Shown here: positions 52,291 through 62,800 of the stretch, piece by piece | Position numbering within the stretch: the first letter of the stretch is position 1 | How the letters are laid out: each line of letters begins with the position of its first letter | Source: Marivirga salinae | GTDB taxonomy: Bacteria; Bacteroidota; Bacteroidia; Cytophagales; Cyclobacteriaceae | Reading direction: 5' to 3' | Length of the DNA: 64,000 bases | Assembly (NCBI RefSeq): GCF_030503855.1 | Contig: NZ_CP129971.1 | Coordinates: 1,619,501-1,683,500 of the forward strand | Translations under genes and position numbers: made by a program | The notes under the pieces: generated by a model | Seen by the model: the letters and a program-made list of their open reading frames with translations, nothing else | Database searches by the model: none | Told to the model about the DNA's origin: nothing

Positions 52291-55200
52291 ATGTATAAGG
52301 AAAATCTCTTCACAGTTTATAAATCATCTGCAGGCAGCGGTAAAACTTTCACTCTCACAAGAGAATATTTAAAATTAGCCTTCCAAAATCCCGATCATTT
52401 CAAAAAAATACTAGCGGTTACTTTTACTAATAAAGCAACACAGGAAATGAAAGAACGGATTATTCATAATCTGTTTGATTTCTCCCGTAAAGCACCTTCC
52501 GACATGGGAGAGCAGTTGAAAAATATTTTGGGATTTACAGATCACCAATTACAAGTAAAATCCCAGCAATTACTTATTTCAATTCTTCATAATTACAGTC
52601 GCTTTTCTGTACAAACTATAGATCGATTTTTCCAAAATGTAATGCGTTCTTTTGCTAGAGAGTTAAGTCTTCAAGGTGATGGTGAACTACTTTTAAATAC
52701 TGATGAAGTAAGACAAGCTGTACTTGATTTGTTAATGGAAGACATAAGTGATCCAAATCATATAGCCTTAAAAAATTGGGTGATCGATTTTTCCATTAGC
52801 AAATTAGAAGATAAAGGAAGATGGGACATTAGAAAAGATATACTTTCCTTTACTGAGGAATTGATGAAAGATGATTTCAAGATTATTGAAAATGCTTTAA
52901 ATAAAGAAATTAGTGATTATGATAAGCTGAAAGTTTTCAAAGACAAGCTCAATAAAATCATAGCTAAATTTGAAAATACTCTGGATGGAATAAGTAAAAA
53001 GGCCTTTCAGTTAATCGATAAAAAAGGACTTACACTTGATGACTTCAGTGGCAAGGGGAGTTCAGCGCCTAATTTCTTTAATAAAATCAGTAAAAATAAG
53101 AACTATGATTTGTCAGACTTACTAAATAAGACGGTTCAAAAAGCCTTAGATTCAAATGGTGATTCACTAGCCACCAAAACATCTGATAAAAAGGAACTTA
53201 TTTCTCAAACTGCATCTGAGGGATTAGTTGATTGTTTCCATGAGGCTATTGAATATATTCAAAAAAACCTTGGAGAATATCGGTCGGCAGAGAATATCCT
53301 TAAAAATATTTATTTAATAGGTATTACCCAGCATTTCAATCAAAGAATGCAGGAATATAAGCAAGAGGAAGGTATTCAGTTTCTCTCCGATACAACACAA
53401 TTCTTAAATCAAATAATAGGAACAGATCCAGCTGAAAGTCCATTTGTTTATGAGAAAATGGGCAGTTTCTATGACCATTTTTTAATTGATGAGTTTCAGG
53501 ATACATCGACTTTGCAATGGCAAAATTTCAAGCTTTTGGTTGAAAACTCTTTAGCCGAAGGGAATGAAAATTTAGTAGTAGGAGATGTGAAGCAATCCAT
53601 TTACCGATGGCGAGGTGGAGATTGGCGATTGTTGTTGAAAGGTTTAAAAGAAGATATCTCTCCAGCTTTTTATCATGAGGATGCTTTAAGTCATAATTTC
53701 CGTAGTAAGCCTCATGTTATAGATTTCAATAATAATTTATTCACCTCCTTACCTGAAATCATAAAGGCTCATGCAGTTAATAAGTCATCAAATAGTTTTA
53801 CCGAAGACGCTGAACATTTATTGCAGGATCTACCTGATGCCTACAATGAAGTAGTTCAGCAAAAGAAGAAAGAATATCCTTATGATGGATTTGTAGAACT
53901 TCAGTTTTTTGAAGAAGAGCAAACAGATGATGGCGAAAAAATCAGCTGGAAAGAAAAGGCTTTAGAAAAATTTATCCAAGATTTGGAGCGTTTGCAGGAT
54001 TTAAATATCCAATTAAAGGATATCGGGATCTTAGTAAGAAGAAAAGCAGAAGGGATTGAAATTCAAGATTATCTAGAGAAGTATAAAAAGGAAAACCCAC
54101 AGAAAGCTAAAGAATATCAATACAATATCATTTCAGATGAAACTTTACTTCTATCAAGTGCACATATTGTTAATTTTCTGTTGAACTGCTTTCAATATCT
54201 CTATACAGAAGATAAAATTGCACTGGCGCAAATTAAATTCTATTATCAGAAAATCATCAATCAAGATAATTCGCTGATCCATGAAATTGTGAAAGTAGAT
54301 GGGGATGATAATTACCTTCCAGAAGAATTTTTATCTGCACAGAAAGAACTGATGAGTTTGAGTTTATTAGAGATGAGTGAAAAGCTCATTCAGATTTTCA
54401 AACTGAAAGAAATAAAGAAGGAAAAAGCTTACCTATCAGCCTTTCAAGATGTATTGTTAGACTTTGGAAATAAGGGAGGTATTCCAGATTTTATGGAATG
54501 GTGGGAACAAAATAGCCAATCCTATGCTATCAAACTGCAATCAGATGAGCATTCCGCTAGATTAATGACGATCCATAAATCTAAAGGATTGGAGTTTAAG
54601 ATCTGTATGATTCCACTTTTGGAATGGACTTTAAGTCCTAATGCTTTAATGGCGCCAACTCTTTGGGTAAATACAGAAGGCACTCAATTTTCGGAAATCC
54701 CATATTTGCCAGTTAAGCAAACTTCCTCATTGAAAGATTCAGTATTCGCTAATGCTTATTGGGAAGAAGAGGTGAGGAGTTATCTGGATAACCTTAATCT
54801 ATTGTATGTAGCCATGACTCGTGCTGGAGATGCGCTCTTAGTCAACACTAATGCTAAAGGGAATTCAGGTTACGTTTCTAAACTCCTATTAGAATTTGCT
54901 GAACAGCAAGATGATTGGCAAGAAGCGGAAATGAAATTAACAATTGGCTCAGAATCTGATTTTGCTTTAATGGCGAAAGATAAGGAGGAAAAAGCAGAAG
55001 CCTTTTCAACATCATCCGTTAACTTAACTTATTATGAAAGTCATAATTGGCAGGATAAATTGCAAATCAAACATTCCCAAGCTTTGCTAGTGGATGATTC
55101 TGGTCTTTCCAAAACTGATTTAGGAATTTATGTGCATGATATTTTTTCTAAGTTAAATGACCTTTCTGAAATTCCAGTTTTGCTTGAAAAAGTAAAAGCT

Positions 55201-55533
55201 GAAAAAATGCTGAACACAGAAGATTATGATTCTATTCAGAAATTGGTGAAAGATAATCTCCACAGTGAAAGTGAATTATTGCCTTGGTTTCAAACGGATT
55301 GGGAAGTAAAAACAGAAGTGCCTGTTTTATTACCTGATGGCTCATTAATCAGATTGGATAGGGTGTTACTTAAAAATAATGAAGCGAGAATATTGGATTT
55401 TAAAACAGGTCAAAAATCAGATCAGGATAACAAGCAGCTTAATTTTTATAGAAATACTTTAAAGAAAATGGGTTATGAAAAAGTCACAGCCCACATCGCA
55501 TATTTAAATCCCTTGGAGATTGTTGAGGTTTAG
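52291..55533 (+). CDS. AddA-like helicase-nuclease (UvrD/Rep superfamily 1)
   Basis: This 1080-residue protein has the SF1 helicase motifs YKSSAGSGKTFTLTREYL (Walker A, Lys18), FTNKATQEMKERI (Ia), FLIDEFQDTSTLQW (Walker B), VGDVKQSIYRWRGGD (III), MTIHKSKGLEFKI (V) and LYVAMTRAGDALLV (VI). A PD-(D/E)XK nuclease follows (LIRLDRVLLKN and ARILDFKTGQKSD near 1030-1055). AddA-type enzymes unwind and resect double-strand ends for RecA. The partner-like nuclease gene follows after 322 bp. The long insertion between motifs is typical of AddA/RecB proteins. Confidence 0.88.
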   Translation: MYKENLFTVYKSSAGSGKTFTLTREYLKLAFQNPDHFKKILAVTFTNKATQEMKERIIHNLFDFSRKAPSDMGEQLKNILGFTDHQLQVKSQQLLISILHNYSRFSVQTIDRFFQNVMRSFARELSLQGDGELLLNTDEVRQAVLDLLMEDISDPNHIALKNWVIDFSISKLEDKGRWDIRKDILSFTEELMKDDFKIIENALNKEISDYDKLKVFKDKLNKIIAKFENTLDGISKKAFQLIDKKGLTLDDFSGKGSSAPNFFNKISKNKNYDLSDLLNKTVQKALDSNGDSLATKTSDKKELISQTASEGLVDCFHEAIEYIQKNLGEYRSAENILKNIYLIGITQHFNQRMQEYKQEEGIQFLSDTTQFLNQIIGTDPAESPFVYEKMGSFYDHFLIDEFQDTSTLQWQNFKLLVENSLAEGNENLVVGDVKQSIYRWRGGDWRLLLKGLKEDISPAFYHEDALSHNFRSKPHVIDFNNNLFTSLPEIIKAHAVNKSSNSFTEDAEHLLQDLPDAYNEVVQQKKKEYPYDGFVELQFFEEEQTDDGEKISWKEKALEKFIQDLERLQDLNIQLKDIGILVRRKAEGIEIQDYLEKYKKENPQKAKEYQYNIISDETLLLSSAHIVNFLLNCFQYLYTEDKIALAQIKFYYQKIINQDNSLIHEIVKVDGDDNYLPEEFLSAQKELMSLSLLEMSEKLIQIFKLKEIKKEKAYLSAFQDVLLDFGNKGGIPDFMEWWEQNSQSYAIKLQSDEHSARLMTIHKSKGLEFKICMIPLLEWTLSPNALMAPTLWVNTEGTQFSEIPYLPVKQTSSLKDSVFANAYWEEEVRSYLDNLNLLYVAMTRAGDALLVNTNAKGNSGYVSKLLLEFAEQQDDWQEAEMKLTIGSESDFALMAKDKEEKAEAFSTSSVNLTYYESHNWQDKLQIKHSQALLVDDSGLSKTDLGIYVHDIFSKLNDLSEIPVLLEKVKAEKMLNTEDYDSIQKLVKDNLHSESELLPWFQTDWEVKTEVPVLLPDGSLIRLDRVLLKNNEARILDFKTGQKSDQDNKQLNFYRNTLKKMGYEKVTAHIAYLNPLEIVEV

Positions 55534-55560
55534 GTTGTTTTTCTCACAAGGCGAAAACTT

Positions 55561-55746
55561 ATACAAGCCAAAGGCTTGAGGTGACTCTCGCAAAACCTGT
55601 CCCGTATTTTAATCGGGAGGCGCAAAGACCTCGCAACGCAAATAAAAAGAGAAAAATGACTAATTTATAAAAGAGATTTATGTTTTTCTTTGCGAAAACT
55701 TTGCGACAAAGACGCCTGCGGACAAGTTTTTTTATATAGTAGCATA
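55561..55746. repeat. Composite repeat block between addA-like and addB-like genes
   Basis: The block holds the TCCCG...CGGGA hairpin (55600-55618, within CCTGTCCCGTATTTTAATCG) and several TTTGCG/CGCAAA segments. It also holds AAAGACGCCTGCGGACA (55708-55724), an exact inverted copy of 59321-59337. It fills most of the 322-bp gap 55534-55855. No gene is seen in this gap; the open frames here are repeat artefacts. Confidence 0.75.
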
Positions 55747-55855
55747 AAGAAATGAAGAAAAAATGGAAGCAAGGAATTTTCAACCATTAGGAAAAAAGTG
55801 ATAATTCTATAGAACTAGCAAAGCATCACGAAATAGTACTTCAATTATACACATA

Positions 55856-58681
55856 ATGCAAAACACATTTTTAGAAGAGTTAGCCCATACATTATATACT
55901 CAATTAGGAAAAGACATTTCAAATTACACCGTCATTTTCCCAAATAGAAGAGCAGGTTTATTTTTTAACCGTGCACTTCGTAAACTAATTGACCAACCCA
56001 TTTGGGCACCGGAAGCGATGGCAATTGAAGATTTTGTTCGTCAGAAAAGTGATTTTGCAGTACCTGATCAATTGAGCTTAATCTTTTCTTTGCATGAAGT
56101 ATTTCAAAAGCATGCGCCATTTAAAGAAGACTTTGAGCAATTCTATTTCTGGGGCGATATGTTGGTTAAAGATTTTAATGATGTAGATCATTATATGGCT
56201 GATGCTCGCCCACTCTTTGCTAATTTGTTGGAATGGAAAAAACTGGCAGATACAGATTTCTTAACCGAAGAACAGGTCCAATTAATTGAAAAATTCTGGA
56301 AAAGTTTTGAAGCTAAGCCCAAAGATGCGCAAGAGAAATTTGCTCGAAATTGGAATATACTTTATCCGGTTTACCAGGATTTTAAGCAAAAATTGAAAGA
56401 GGAGAATCAAGCTTATAATGGCATGTTGTATAGAGAATATGCTGAAAAGCTGAAGGCTGGAGAAGTGCAGATTTCAGGGCATTTGATTTTTGCTGGATTC
56501 AATGCATTAACCAAAACGGAGGAGATTATTATTTCAGAAGCAGTCAAACAAGGAGCTCAGATTTTTTGGGATACGGATGCTTATTATGCCGCTCCTGAAA
56601 ATACCATGCAAGAGGCTGGTAACTTCTTTAGGGAATATTCCAAGCATACTGTTTTAGGTAAGACATTTCCAGAAGAACTGCCAGATAGAATTATTAAAGA
56701 AACTCCACAAATTAATATAACTGAAGTTAAGGGGAACATTGCTCAGGCTAAATTCTTAGGGCAATTGCTTACAGAGCAAAACATAGGGCAACCCGAAAAA
56801 ACGGCTATCATTTTAGGAGATGAAAGTTTGCTTTTTCCTGTTTTGTATGCGCTTCCTGAGGAGATAAAGAAGGTGAATGTTACAATGGGCTATCCGCTGC
56901 GATTTGCCTCCATATATCAGTTGATGAATATTTGTCTTTATCTACAGAAAAATAAAAGAGTAGAGGTTGATAAAATCACTTTCAACCATCGAGATGTTTT
57001 GAAAATTTTAAAGCATCCTTTTGTAGGGAATCTTTTGGGTGAAATAGCCAAAACTAAAATCCAAAATATTGAAACTAATAATATTATTCGATTAGAATTA
57101 AAGGATTTGTACGCTGAAAATGAAGAAGAAAATCCACTTTTAGAAATCCTATTTAATGATGGTTCAGAGAATTATTTTTTCTATTTGAGAACCATTTTGC
57201 AATATGTGCATCAAGAGCAAATTGAATCTACTGAGCAGGAATTTATTTCTGAAATTTACAAGCAGATCAATCAATTAGAACAAATCATAAGCGAGTTCAA
57301 ACTGGCTTTAGATATCAATGCTTTCATCCGCTTATTCAATCGAATTATTCAATCCATCAGAGTACCATTTTCAGGTGAGCCTTTGGAAGGAATTCAAATT
57401 ATGGGAGTACTGGAATCCCGTAATCTGGATTTTGAATATATCTATTTCCTCAGTATGAGTGAAGATAATTTTCCGGGTGGTGCAAACAGTCAATCATTTA
57501 TTCCTTACAACATCCGGAAAGCATATGGACTGCCGACATTAGAGCAAAGAGATGCTATTTATGCGTATTTATTCAATCGTTTGCTACAGCGTTCTAACGA
57601 GATGCACTTGATGTACAACAGTGATAATAGTGGCGGAAAAGGTGGTGAGCCCAGCCGTTATCTGTTGCAATTGCAATATGAACTAGGCATTCAAACTCAA
57701 AAAGTAAAATTGCAGAATCTTAATCAAGATCCGCAAGCTGCTTCTGCTGTTCCGATTACCATTGAAAAGAATGAGGCAATTTGGAATATTTTAAAATCTT
57801 ATAATAAAGATAGATATCTATCAGCATCAGCCTTGAAAACATATTTGAATTGCAGACTGCAGTTTTATTTTCGCTATATCGCAGGCTTAAAAGAAAGAGA
57901 TGAAGTGAGTGAAGATTTGGATGCCGCTGATTTTGGAAATATTCTACATCAAGTGATGGAAAAACTGTATGGTTCGGTTTTAAATCAATTATTGGATGCT
58001 AACAAAATCATTCTGTTAAAGAAAAAAATTGATGCTTTAATAAAAGAAGAATTTGCAGCGCTTTATGGCAAAAAGGATAAAGTTTCGGAATTTGAATTTG
58101 AAGGCAGAAACATCATCATCAGAGATGTGGTGAAACGAATGGTTATTCAGATTTTAAATTATGATGCACAAATTGCACCATTTACAGTTAAAAGAGTGGA
58201 AGGTGTTTTCAAATATGAGGTACCTTTGGAAGATGGACAAAAAATTCAGCTTCAAGGCTCAATCGATAGATTAGATGAAAAGGAAAGTAGTATTCGAGTT
58301 ATTGATTATAAGTCAGGTGGAGATGAAGTGAAATTTCCAGATATAGAAAGCTTATTCGATCGTGATCATGATAAAAGAAATGGCGCAGCAATGCAGACGC
58401 TGATCTATTCTTATCTTTTTATCAAAAGCGATGATTATGATGGTATTAAAAATGTGGTACCTGGGTTATACAATGGAAAAGGTTTATTCAAAGCTGATTT
58501 TTCAGAGAAATTGAAATTGAATAGAAATGAACTGAATAATGCGGAGGTTTTAATGAAGGAATTTGAGAAAGGCTTGAAAAATATCTTGAATGAAATCTTC
58601 ATCAGTGACCAACCTTTTAAACAAACTGATAAACTAGAAAATTGTGCTTTTTGTGCTTACAAAACGATTTGTAATCGATAG
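55856..58681 (+). CDS. AddB-like PD-(D/E)XK nuclease
   Basis: This 941-residue protein has an inactivated helicase-like N-terminal region (TVIFPNRRAGLFFNRAL) and a C-terminal AddB-type nuclease. SIDRLDEKESSIRVIDYKSG gives the nuclease Asp and Lys. An Fe-S staple is predicted from Cys in TYLNCRLQFYFRYIAGL (about 666) and the three Cys of ENCAFCAYKTICNR at the very end. With the AddA-like protein it should form the AddAB/RexAB double-strand-break resection complex. Here the two genes do not overlap and a repeat block lies between. Confidence 0.85.
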   Translation: MQNTFLEELAHTLYTQLGKDISNYTVIFPNRRAGLFFNRALRKLIDQPIWAPEAMAIEDFVRQKSDFAVPDQLSLIFSLHEVFQKHAPFKEDFEQFYFWGDMLVKDFNDVDHYMADARPLFANLLEWKKLADTDFLTEEQVQLIEKFWKSFEAKPKDAQEKFARNWNILYPVYQDFKQKLKEENQAYNGMLYREYAEKLKAGEVQISGHLIFAGFNALTKTEEIIISEAVKQGAQIFWDTDAYYAAPENTMQEAGNFFREYSKHTVLGKTFPEELPDRIIKETPQINITEVKGNIAQAKFLGQLLTEQNIGQPEKTAIILGDESLLFPVLYALPEEIKKVNVTMGYPLRFASIYQLMNICLYLQKNKRVEVDKITFNHRDVLKILKHPFVGNLLGEIAKTKIQNIETNNIIRLELKDLYAENEEENPLLEILFNDGSENYFFYLRTILQYVHQEQIESTEQEFISEIYKQINQLEQIISEFKLALDINAFIRLFNRIIQSIRVPFSGEPLEGIQIMGVLESRNLDFEYIYFLSMSEDNFPGGANSQSFIPYNIRKAYGLPTLEQRDAIYAYLFNRLLQRSNEMHLMYNSDNSGGKGGEPSRYLLQLQYELGIQTQKVKLQNLNQDPQAASAVPITIEKNEAIWNILKSYNKDRYLSASALKTYLNCRLQFYFRYIAGLKERDEVSEDLDAADFGNILHQVMEKLYGSVLNQLLDANKIILLKKKIDALIKEEFAALYGKKDKVSEFEFEGRNIIIRDVVKRMVIQILNYDAQIAPFTVKRVEGVFKYEVPLEDGQKIQLQGSIDRLDEKESSIRVIDYKSGGDEVKFPDIESLFDRDHDKRNGAAMQTLIYSYLFIKSDDYDGIKNVVPGLYNGKGLFKADFSEKLKLNRNELNNAEVLMKEFEKGLKNILNEIFISDQPFKQTDKLENCAFCAYKTICNR

Positions 58682-58690
58682 ATAAAAAAA

Positions 58691-58714
58691 GCAACACGTT
58701 GGAAGACGTGTTGC
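58691..58714. repeat. Stem-loop after the AddB-like gene
   Basis: GCAACACGT (58691-58699) and ACGTGTTGC (58706-58714) form a perfect 9-bp stem. There is an A-run before it and no T-run after it, so on the plus strand it is a weak terminator candidate; on the minus strand it would be a good one, but no minus-strand gene needs it. Confidence 0.5.
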
Positions 58715-58815
58715 CAAACCTAATTGAACATGAAAACTAAATTGTTATCTAAAATAACATAATGTAAACCATTTGAATTAAAAATAGTTTTAAAACAATA
58801 CACTAAAAGATTTTT

Positions 58816-59256
58816 ATGTCACTAAAAGAACAAGAAAAAGCACCTGATTTTGAGTTAGAATCAACTTCAGAAAAGAAGTTTAAATTATCAGACCAGAAGG
58901 GTGAGCCAATTATTCTATTCTTTTATCCTAAAAACTTCACTAAAGTCTGTACTGCTGAAGTTTGTGAATTTAGGGATGCCTTTTCAGAGTTTAGAGATTT
59001 GAATGTGAAAGTAATAGGTATAAGCCAAGATTCTATAGCCTCTCACCATAAATTCAAAAAGGAAAATAAATTACCTTTTGAGTTGTTGAGTGACCCGAAA
59101 GGCAAAGTAGCAAAACTTTATAAAGCGACTATTCCTGTTATAGGCATGAATAGAAGAATTACTTATTTATTGGATAAGGAGTTGAAGATTAAATCTGTGT
59201 ATGAAAATATGTTTACCCCAGATAAACATGTAAAGCAAATGATTAATCAGCTCTAA
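58816..59256 (+). CDS. Bcp/PrxQ-type thiol peroxidase
   Basis: This 146-residue peroxiredoxin reduces peroxides with thioredoxin. The peroxidatic Cys45 and resolving Cys50 are in FTKVCTAEVCEFRDAF, five residues apart as in PrxQ. FYPKNFTKVC replaces the usual FYPKDDTPGCT, so the Pro and Gly next to Cys45 are changed while the Thr after it is kept. GISQDSIASHHKFKKENKLP follows the family. No regulator is adjacent. Confidence 0.9.
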   Translation: MSLKEQEKAPDFELESTSEKKFKLSDQKGEPIILFFYPKNFTKVCTAEVCEFRDAFSEFRDLNVKVIGISQDSIASHHKFKKENKLPFELLSDPKGKVAKLYKATIPVIGMNRRITYLLDKELKIKSVYENMFTPDKHVKQMINQL

Positions 59257-59320
59257 TTTAATTTTCCTCTACAAATCTTTACTTTTTTTAGAACTTCTCT
59301 CTCTACTATATAATAAGAAT

Positions 59321-59450
59321 TGTCCGCAGGCGTCTTTAACGCATAAAAGGTCTCGCAATACCTGTCTAGTACTTTAGTCGGGAGTCGCAAACCTGCCTGA
59401 TCGGCAGACAGGACCGCGAATTTTTCGCAAAGGGAAATATTTGTTATCTT
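59321..59450. repeat. Composite repeat block, inverted relative to the 55.6-kb block
   Basis: TGTCCGCAGGCGTCTTT (59321-59337) is the exact reverse complement of 55708-55724. It is followed by CTCGCAATACCTGTC, a worn TCGGGAG hairpin arm, CTGCCTGATCGGCAG and TCGCAAAGG segments. An open frame on the minus strand across this block (59253-59567) is judged spurious. The rest of the 554-bp gap up to 59810 is AT-rich with nothing recognised. Confidence 0.7.
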
Positions 59451-59810
59451 TTTGAAGTTCAATTCTCGGCCAAAGGCAAACCAGCCTCTGGGTGGAAAGA
59501 CTGAAAGTACTTGATTTAAAATGATAGGTGAATAAATACCGACAAATAGGTATTTCATCTCATTCATACATACCGTATCTTTTGATTTTAAATGCTAATA
59601 ACATAACAAAACTTAAAATACTTATGTATTGAATTTCAAGACTAATATTTAACAATTCATTCAAAACTTAAGTACTAGTATCTTCCATTTATCTATTAGA
59701 ATTTAATCTTTATCGAGAATTATATAAGTTATAAGTTTTAAAGCTTAAATGTATTTAAATTGTGCAGTAATTATCCTAAAAGTACTAATTTGAAATAACT
59801 ATTTTTAAAA

Positions 59811-62800
59811 ATGTCAGTAAAGTGTATTGCAATAAAGTATTTATTCATTGGTCTTTTTCTTTTCTCAAGTTCAATGGCGTTTTCTCAGGATTGGATTGCT
59901 CCATATGAGGAAGCTGTAAAATCATTTCAGAATGGGGAACTTGAAAAAGCTGGGGAATTGGCTAGTGAATCTTTGTCATTTCTTAATGAAGATGTTGAGG
60001 ATAAGGATCGTTTTTATGTACATCAGATCAGTACAACATTGGCATTGCAGTTAGGTGATTTATCTAATTTTCCTGAGTTGATCGATGAAGAAATTGAATT
60101 GTCAGAAGCCGCTTTTGGAAAGAATCAAAAATATATAGAAGCACTTAAAAAGAAAGCTCAAGGGTTTTATTATAGTGGAGATTTTGAAGATGCACAAGAA
60201 GCTTTCGAGTATGCAAAAAATGAATCTCATAGTATTTTAGGAGCTGAAGCTCCAATTACACTTTCACTTCAATCCGACTTAGGGCAACTTTATGCTGCTC
60301 AAAACCAATGGGGAAAAGCATATGAAATATTGAGTCCGGCTATGGATTTAATGCAAAAAAGTGCTGAAAATACAGAAGATTATATCTTCTCACTTTTTGT
60401 TTTAGGTCAAGCACATTATCATAGAGCAGAATTTAATGAATCTATAGAAAATCTATCTTTTTTCATTCAAATATTGAATGATAACGGAATGGAATCACTT
60501 CCTGAGTATGCACAGGCAGTAGAATTGGAAGAAAGAGCAAAGATAGAATCAGGTCAAACCACCGATTTATCAGATGTCAGCAGTTCGAATTTAACAGCAT
60601 TGTTGAAAAGTGCAATGCAGGAACAAAATGTTGGAAATTCTCAGAAAGCGATTGAGTATTATGAAAAGGCTGAAGGCATTATTAAGGAAGAAGAAATTCA
60701 AAATAGAACAAGCTTTAGTATTCTCGTAAATTTCGCCAACTTAAAATTAGATGAAAATAATCACCAGAAAGCAGAGGGATTGTATGAAACTGCTGCAGCT
60801 ATTTCCAATCAAGTATTTGATTCTATCTCTTTTGAAAATTTAATATTAAAGCAATTAGAAGCTAAAATTTACCAAAGAAAAGGACAAACAGAAAAGCATT
60901 TAACAGTTCTGGGAGAAATGAAATTGCTCGCCTCTCAAATAGATCCGCAAAATTCATTTAACTCAGTTTATTATGTTTTGGGATCATATATTCAGTTGAA
61001 CGAATTAATTGCTTCATGGGAAATGGCCAAAAATTATTACAGTAATAGCGAATATGTGAAAGCCCTTTCCAATCAACAAAAAGAAAAATTTTTACAGCTA
61101 TTTTCAGAGATATCAATTCTAGCTGCCACAGTATCAGAAGCACTTCCTTTATTGGAGGATGCGCAATTTAACCATTGGAAGGAAAACGAAAATTGGAATT
61201 TGAATTATATCCGATTAGCTTTTGAAACTGGTGATTATACAACTGTTATTAAAACCGTAGAATCAGAATTAGAGAATAGTAAATCTGGTGAGCATGAGAC
61301 CTCTTATAGGCTATTACTAGCAAATTCTTACCAAAAGCTGGCAAACTATCCAAAAGCTGAGGAAAATTTCCAAAAAGCAATTGACAATTTACAGCAAAAT
61401 GATAATGATGAATTGGAAATGCTATTGGCTCAAAATAGTTTGGCTACCTATTATATGGATTTGGGGAATTACGATAAAGCAGAAAGTATCTTTAAAGATA
61501 TCTTGACTAAAAACAGATCGGCCTCATTTCTTCAGAACTTGGCTACACTTTATCAAGTAACCAATAGAAACCAAAAGGCAATTATTTTATTAAAGGAAGC
61601 ACTTACCTTAGATTCTGTTCAATATGGAGTGAATCACCCTAATTATGCGCTCACCTTACAAAACTTAGCTTCTGCTCACAAGACGATTGGCAATACAGAT
61701 GAAGCATTAGCACTTTACCGTCAATCGATTAAAATTGATGAAGCGAATAATTCTGAAAATACGATCGGATATGCCAATAAGCTTAATAATTACGCTATGG
61801 CATTGCAAGAAGATAGAAGGATAGATGAAGCCGAAAAGTATTTGATAAAAGCACTTGAAATCCGAGAAAATAAGTTGGGTAATCTCCATCCTGAGTATGC
61901 TTTCAATTTATACGGTTTGGCGGTTCTTAATCATAGAAAAGATAATATGGCGGTCGCCAAAGAATACTTTGATCAGGCTATTCCTATTTATATCAATCAG
62001 ATAAAGAATGTTTTTCCTATTTTAAGTGAGAAAGAGAAGTCTGCTTTTTATGCCAATGTGGTAGATGTGGTGTCCGATTATCAAGAGTTTGCTATTGATT
62101 ATTCACAGGAATATCCTGCTATTGGTGAAGACCTTTTTAAGTTCAGGATGTTGACAAAAGCCATTTTGCTGAATGCTTCTTCTTCAGTTCGTAAAAATAT
62201 TTTAAAAGGCTCAGATGAGGCACTGAAGCAAGATTTTATGAAATGGCTTAATATTAAGGAGGAGTTAGCACAGCTATATAGCGCTGGAAAAGAAATCCAA
62301 ACGGCCAATCTTGATAAGATTAAGCAATTTGAGAATCAGGCTAATGATTTAGAAAAAACACTATCCAGAAATTCTAAAAGCTTTGAAGGAGCCTTTTCAT
62401 CATCTGTGGATCAATATGATTTAATAGTTGATCAACTTAATGAAAATGAGGCTATTGTTGAGATCATCAGACAAAAACTTAATATTAAAAATGACTCAGT
62501 TATATATGCTGCTATCATTTTAAATAAAGAATTGGAATTTCCAAAAGTAGTTGTTTTACCAAATGGGCTTCAAATGGAGGATCGTGAATTTAAGCGTTAT
62601 TTCAATTCAGTTCGATATAAAGTCGCTAATAATGCAAGTCACGAAATTTATTGGTCACCAATTGCAGAAGAATTGGGCGAAATTAATACGGTATATATTT
62701 CTCCAGATGGAGTTTTTAATAAAATTAATTTAGCAACAATGCAGGATCCTTCTGATGATAAATTTGTGCTTGAAAAGTATGATTTACGACTTTTGACGAA

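Noticed and set aside
52291..58681. Helicase plus nuclease pair considered as a phage-defence system
   Set aside because: Domain order, Fe-S cysteines and size fit the housekeeping AddAB recombination complex.
59253..59567. 104-codon minus-strand open frame after the Bcp gene
   Set aside because: It runs across the composite repeat block shared with 55.6 kb, and its sequence has no domain or signal; judged a repeat artefact.
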